This document shows, piece by piece, positions 60,455 through 64,000 of a stretch of 64,000 nucleotides of DNA (its first letter is position 1; each line of letters opens with the position of its first letter). The DNA lies in contig NZ_HG003691.1 of the NCBI RefSeq assembly GCF_000312365.2, forward strand, positions 1 to 64,000, read 5' to 3'. The position numbers and the translations under genes are program-made. This DNA is from Anaerococcus provencensis. Lineage in GTDB: Bacteria; Bacillota; Clostridia; Tissierellales; Peptoniphilaceae. The notes under the pieces are model-generated. The model did not search any database. It was not told where the DNA came from and saw nothing but the letters and a program-made list of their open reading frames with translations.

Positions 60455-61387
60455 TTATTCTATTTCTTCAATATTAACGTAATCTAGCATGCCTATAATC
60501 TCATCGTGAGTTGGCAAGTCTAGGACACGGGCTGTAGCAGATGCTGCAGCAATTGACATCTTGTAAGCCTCAACTGGGCTGCCATCTTTTACCTTGGATC
60601 CCAAGAAACCAGCAATCATAGAATCTCTACAAGCTGTTGTATTTATGATCTCTCTACCATCGTCTATCTCATTTGATCCATAGACCTTATCTCCGGTAAA
60701 TAGCATAGAGCCTTGGGCTCCGTAGGAGATGATTACATTCTCCGCTCCCATTTCTCTAAGCTTTTTGCCATAAGGTATATAATCATTTCTATCTGCGATT
60801 TCTACACCGAAAATTCTTTCTATATCTTCGCCGTTTGGTTTTACTAGAGCAGGTTTTGCCTTAACAACATTCATCAAATATTGGCTTGGCACGTCTGCAA
60901 CAAATTTGGCCTTATTTGATGTTGCTACTGATACAAGTCTATCGTAGATGTCTCTACTTTGGCTTTCTTCCATTGGAGGTACAGAACCACCAAAGATTAG
61001 CACATCTCCCTCTCTAACCCTAGATAGGTAGTAAAGAAGCTCGTCTAGTTCCTTTGCTGATATTCTCTTACCAGGGTAGTTGATTACAGTTTCTTCCTTG
61101 TTTTTAAAAATTTTGATATTGGTACGGTTCTCTGCCTCAGTTTCGACAAAGTCAGCGGTAATATCTTCGTTTCTAAGCCATTGTTTGATGAATTCACCTT
61201 GGTAACCACCGACAAAACCAGTGGCAACAGTTGGAATTCTAAGGGCAGATAGGACTCTAGATACATTTAGGGCTTTTCCACCTGGTAGGGTTCTTTCCGC
61301 TAATATGTTGTTTCTTTGACCCATAGTTAGCTCATCAAGTTCTACAAAAAGATCAATTGATGGGTTTAGGGTTACAGTATAAATCAT
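60455..61387 (-). CDS. fruK: PfkB-family 1-phosphofructokinase-like kinase with altered GxGD motif
   Basis: A 310-aa PfkB sugar kinase like FruK/LacC: TLNPSIDLFVEL start, PGGKALNVSRVL, FGGSVPP and VKPNGEDIERIFG. The last motif, normally GAGD followed by SM.AGF, reads ACRDSMIAGF; the catalytic Asp is kept but both anion-hole glycines are replaced. No fructose PTS genes adjoin it; murF and ddl lie upstream on the same strand. Function as fructose-1-phosphate kinase is likely but not certain. Confidence 0.75.
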   Translation of the reverse strand: MIYTVTLNPSIDLFVELDELTMGQRNNILAERTLPGGKALNVSRVLSALRIPTVATGFVGGYQGEFIKQWLRNEDITADFVETEAENRTNIKIFKNKEETVINYPGKRISAKELDELLYYLSRVREGDVLIFGGSVPPMEESQSRDIYDRLVSVATSNKAKFVADVPSQYLMNVVKAKPALVKPNGEDIERIFGVEIADRNDYIPYGKKLREMGAENVIISYGAQGSMLFTGDKVYGSNEIDDGREIINTTACRDSMIAGFLGSKVKDGSPVEAYKMSIAAASATARVLDLPTHDEIIGMLDYVNIEEIE

Positions 61388-61396
61388 AGTCGCTCC

Positions 61397-62779
61397 TTAT
61401 ATATTTAGATTTCTGATGCACTCGATTATTTCTTCCATATGCATACCGTGAGATCCCTTTACAAAAACAAGGGTAGATTTGCTTATCAATTGTTTTAGCT
61501 TGTTGCAAATATCTTCCTTATCCTCAAAATAAAAGGCTCTAGATTTTGGGAAATTTTGCAAGGCTCCTTCGTACATATGTTTGGATAGGGGACCATAGAA
61601 TAGGCAGTAGTCTATTTGGTTTGGATTGATTTTTTCTCCTATTTCAAAGTGTAAACTTTCTTCATCATCACCTAGTTCAAGCATATCGGCTAAAACAACA
61701 ATTTTTTTGCTGTAGCCATTTAGCATATAGGTCATATCAAGTCCAGTTAGTAGGGCTTGGGGATTTGATTTATAAGCATCATCTAGGATATCAAAACCAT
61801 CTAATTCTATGAGCTCGGCCCTATTTTTTGATGATTGGCATTTTCTAAATCCTTTTTGGATTTCTTCAGTACTTAGTCCCAATAATGAAGCTACCATAGC
61901 TGCAAATCCAGCATTATAGATTTGGTGGTCTCCAACAAGTTTTAAGGAGAAGATATCACTATCGTGTCTAAACTCTATGCCTTGGTAGCTAGATGATACT
62001 TTTTCAATCTTGTAGTCTGCACTATCATCCATACCAAAAGTAAGAACTCTTACGTCTAGCTTATAATTTGGAACTTCTTTTCTTAAAGTTTCATCATCTA
62101 TATTATATATGAAAACCCCATCTTTTTTTAGGGCTTCTGTTATTTCCATCTTTGCCTTTGCTATGCCTTCTTTAGATTTTAAGTTAAGTAAGTGGCTATC
62201 GCCTATATTTAGGATGCCTGCAATATCTGGCGAAACTAGATTTGTTGTAAGAGATATGTCTCCAAAATTGTCAGTGCCAAGCTCTATTACACCAATTTCT
62301 GTATCTTCATTTAGCTCAAGCAAAGTTTTTGGAACTCCTATGTCATTGTTTAGGTTTCCTATAGTCTTTTGAACTTTGTACTTTTCAGCAAGTACTTGGG
62401 CTAGGATGTCTTTGGTACTTGTCTTGCCATTAGAACCTGTTATAGCAACGATTTTTATATCAAGCTGGTCCCTATAAGCCTTGGCTAAGTCTCTTAAGGC
62501 TTTTTTGGTATCTTCTACTATTATGTAAGGAATAGTAATATTTTTATTTAATTTAAAATCCTCATCTATCAAAAAAGCACTTGCGCCCTTTTCTTCACAT
62601 TCCTTGATGAAGATTCTGCCATCAAAAACTTCTCCAACCAGAGGGATGTACAAGTTATTTTCGTCAATAGTTCTAGAATCTGTGGAAACTCCTTCTATAA
62701 TAAGGTCTTTTTTGTCAGGATCAGAAAGAACTCCACCGACCATGGCAGCAATTTCATCTAGTCTTCTTTTTATCATCAT
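61397..62779 (-). CDS. murF: UDP-N-acetylmuramoyl-tripeptide--D-alanyl-D-alanine ligase
   Basis: A 460-aa Mur ligase adding D-Ala-D-Ala to the peptidoglycan precursor. Three domains: N-terminal substrate domain (GVSTDSRTI), ATPase domain with AITGSNGKTSTKDIL, and the central IELGTDNFGDI region and C-terminal domain with VLADMLELGDDEESLHFEIG. Overlaps the end of ddl by 26 bp; ddl makes its dipeptide substrate. Ribosome site AAGGAG. Confidence 0.93.
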   Translation of the reverse strand: MMIKRRLDEIAAMVGGVLSDPDKKDLIIEGVSTDSRTIDENNLYIPLVGEVFDGRIFIKECEEKGASAFLIDEDFKLNKNITIPYIIVEDTKKALRDLAKAYRDQLDIKIVAITGSNGKTSTKDILAQVLAEKYKVQKTIGNLNNDIGVPKTLLELNEDTEIGVIELGTDNFGDISLTTNLVSPDIAGILNIGDSHLLNLKSKEGIAKAKMEITEALKKDGVFIYNIDDETLRKEVPNYKLDVRVLTFGMDDSADYKIEKVSSSYQGIEFRHDSDIFSLKLVGDHQIYNAGFAAMVASLLGLSTEEIQKGFRKCQSSKNRAELIELDGFDILDDAYKSNPQALLTGLDMTYMLNGYSKKIVVLADMLELGDDEESLHFEIGEKINPNQIDYCLFYGPLSKHMYEGALQNFPKSRAFYFEDKEDICNKLKQLISKSTLVFVKGSHGMHMEEIIECIRNLNI

Positions 62780-63809
62780 ATCTCCTTAATCCATCTTCAA
62801 TTAGCCTATCAAGGATAAGAGAAAAGCTTTCATCATACATAAGCATACAAAGTCTTGCAAAAAATGAAGTAGGTGTAAAGCCAGGGAAGGTGTTGATTTC
62901 ATTTATATATAGGTTTTTATCCTTACTATAAAAGATATCTACCCTAGCAAAACCTTGGCAACCGGCTGCTGTATAACATTTTTTGGCAAATTCAATGGCT
63001 CGTGTTTGATCATCACTATCCATTTTATATGGAAGTTGTTCGACAGTTTCCTTGTCAAAATATTTGGCATCATAATCTAGGAAAGTGTGATTTGTAAGGT
63101 AGGCTGCAGGCTTTGATGCGTCAATGCTATCCCCATTGGCAATGACAGCAATTTCTATCTCTTGGCCTTCTATAAGCTCTTCAACTAAGGCCTTTTCGTC
63201 ATATTCTAAGGCGAGCTTTATTGCTTTTTCTAGCTCATCCTTATTTGTAACCTTGCTTACGCCGACAGAAGATCCGTTGGCAGATGGCTTTACAATCAAA
63301 GGAAAACCGATTTCTTTGATACATTTTTCCAAGAAATCATCATTGAGGCCTTCTTTATAAGTGTATAGATATTTGGCTTGGTTAAAGCCGTTTTTGTAAA
63401 AAATATCATTACTTGTAACCTTATCCATGCATATAGCAGAAGATAAGAGGCCGTTTCCTATATATGGGTAGCCTATGCAATCCAAAAAACCTTGGATTGT
63501 ACCGTCTTCGCCATATGTCCCGTGGATAGCAGGAATTATTACGGTGTTGGCAGGATCATTTTCCTTTAAATCTAGGAGGAAAGCTCCTATGCTAGCTGCT
63601 TTGTTATCATTTGTTTCTTTTACCAAGGAAAACTCATCATTTGAATCTACATAAGAAAAACATTCAGAAAAATTACCTTTCTTATCAATATAGACAAGTT
63701 TAACTTTGTATTTGTTTTTATCTAAGTTTTTACTAATATTTAGGGCACTTCGTAAAGAAATATCGTGCTCGCTTGATGGACCTCCAAAAAGCAAATAGAC
63801 ATTAATCAT
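62754..63809 (-). CDS. ddl: D-alanine--D-alanine ligase
   Basis: A 351-aa ATP-grasp ligase joining two D-alanines. LFGGPSSEHDISLRSA at the N terminus, PAIHGTYGEDGTIQGF, KPSANGSSVGVSKV, and the C-terminal metal-binding FARVDIFYSKDKNLYINEIN followed by FPGFTPTSFF (in parts). Start at 63809 is chosen: the open frame extends 20 codons upstream but GTGAGA sits just before this ATG, and the conserved N terminus begins there. Forms an operon with murF and probably the kinase. Confidence 0.93.
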   Translation of the reverse strand: MINVYLLFGGPSSEHDISLRSALNISKNLDKNKYKVKLVYIDKKGNFSECFSYVDSNDEFSLVKETNDNKAASIGAFLLDLKENDPANTVIIPAIHGTYGEDGTIQGFLDCIGYPYIGNGLLSSAICMDKVTSNDIFYKNGFNQAKYLYTYKEGLNDDFLEKCIKEIGFPLIVKPSANGSSVGVSKVTNKDELEKAIKLALEYDEKALVEELIEGQEIEIAVIANGDSIDASKPAAYLTNHTFLDYDAKYFDKETVEQLPYKMDSDDQTRAIEFAKKCYTAAGCQGFARVDIFYSKDKNLYINEINTFPGFTPTSFFARLCMLMYDESFSLILDRLIEDGLRRYDDKKKTR

Positions 63810-64000
63810 ATAAATCTCACTTTCTTCTTTAATATATAAAATTTTACTACATTGAAGAAAACTGGGCAAATAATTAGCTGGAAATAGACAAATTGTAACA
63901 ATTAACTTGTTGACTAGTTACAAAAAATATTAAACTGATAATGCCCCGAAATGTGGAAGAATATGTATTATAGCTGATAAATGACATAAAATTCAAAAAA
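63810..64000. other. Upstream region of ddl
   Basis: AT-rich leader on the minus strand for ddl-murF. No gene is visible to the window edge. GTTGACTAGTTAC and TTGTAACAATTAAC near 63894-63920 give short partial repeats; nothing firm. Confidence 0.3.

Overview
The window reads as a chromosomal segment of a low-GC, anaerobic, peptide- and amino-acid-fermenting Gram-positive coccus. It is most like Anaerococcus or a related Peptoniphilaceae genus. This is an inference from gene content and AT-rich codon use: [FeFe] hydrogenase, 2-oxoacid:ferredoxin oxidoreductase, leucine dehydrogenase, butyryl-CoA:acetate CoA-transferase, and lipoproteins and exported proteins with Gram-positive signals. No rRNA is present to settle taxonomy.

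Layout, left to right. (1) 1-115: probable right end (omega-RNA-like) of an IS200/IS605-type TnpB element whose gene lies outside the window; then asnA (-). (2) 1.4-8.0 kb: a complete pst phosphate operon, pstS-C-A-B-phoU-phoP-phoR, behind an 11-bp-phased Pho box. Its PstS is circularly permuted. (3) 8.1-12.3 kb: monomeric [FeFe] hydrogenase with a small cysteine protein and a complete NMT1-like ABC importer. (4) 12.4-22.4 kb: murJ; a MoxR/VWA pair (-); a marR-linked heterodimeric ABC exporter; fetAB (-). (5) 22.5-23.2 kb: tRNA-Phe, tRNA-Gly and tRNA-Cys, interspersed with a GC-rich repeat that recurs at 40.7-41.1 kb. (6) 24.5-29.5 kb: a 2-oxoacid:ferredoxin oxidoreductase operon plus leucine dehydrogenase, for oxidative branched-chain amino acid breakdown. 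It has a frameshifted ferredoxin gene and a gamma subunit fused to a rubrerythrin-like domain. (7) 29.7-36.4 kb: DJ-1 and epimerase genes, a DUF1659/DUF2922 pair, and five consecutive exported-protein genes sharing a short unnamed 'YPKT' module; the last carries a transglutaminase-like domain. (8) 36.4-40.6 kb: mnmM; an XRE repressor and ImmA/IrrE-type protease divergent from a Y-family polymerase gene broken by one stop codon; rlmH. (9) 41.3-52.2 kb: butyrate-pathway genes (but, thl), then a more AT-rich island of CoA-transferase, thiolase, hydroxyacyl-CoA dehydrogenase, two transporters and a LysR regulator, likely for short-chain 3-hydroxy/3-oxo acids. (10) 52.8-63.8 kb: MATE pump, pyridoxal kinase, cardiolipin synthase, a GntR-ABC module, pyrimidine salvage, a 1-phosphofructokinase-like kinase, murF and ddl.

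The best candidates for new biology are the YPKT/transglutaminase cluster, the oxidoreductase-rubrerythrin fusion with its slippery ferredoxin gene, the permuted PstS, the DdrO/IrrE-like damage-response locus, and the tRNA-associated interspersed repeat. All calls come from reading sequence and recalled family features; no database search was run.
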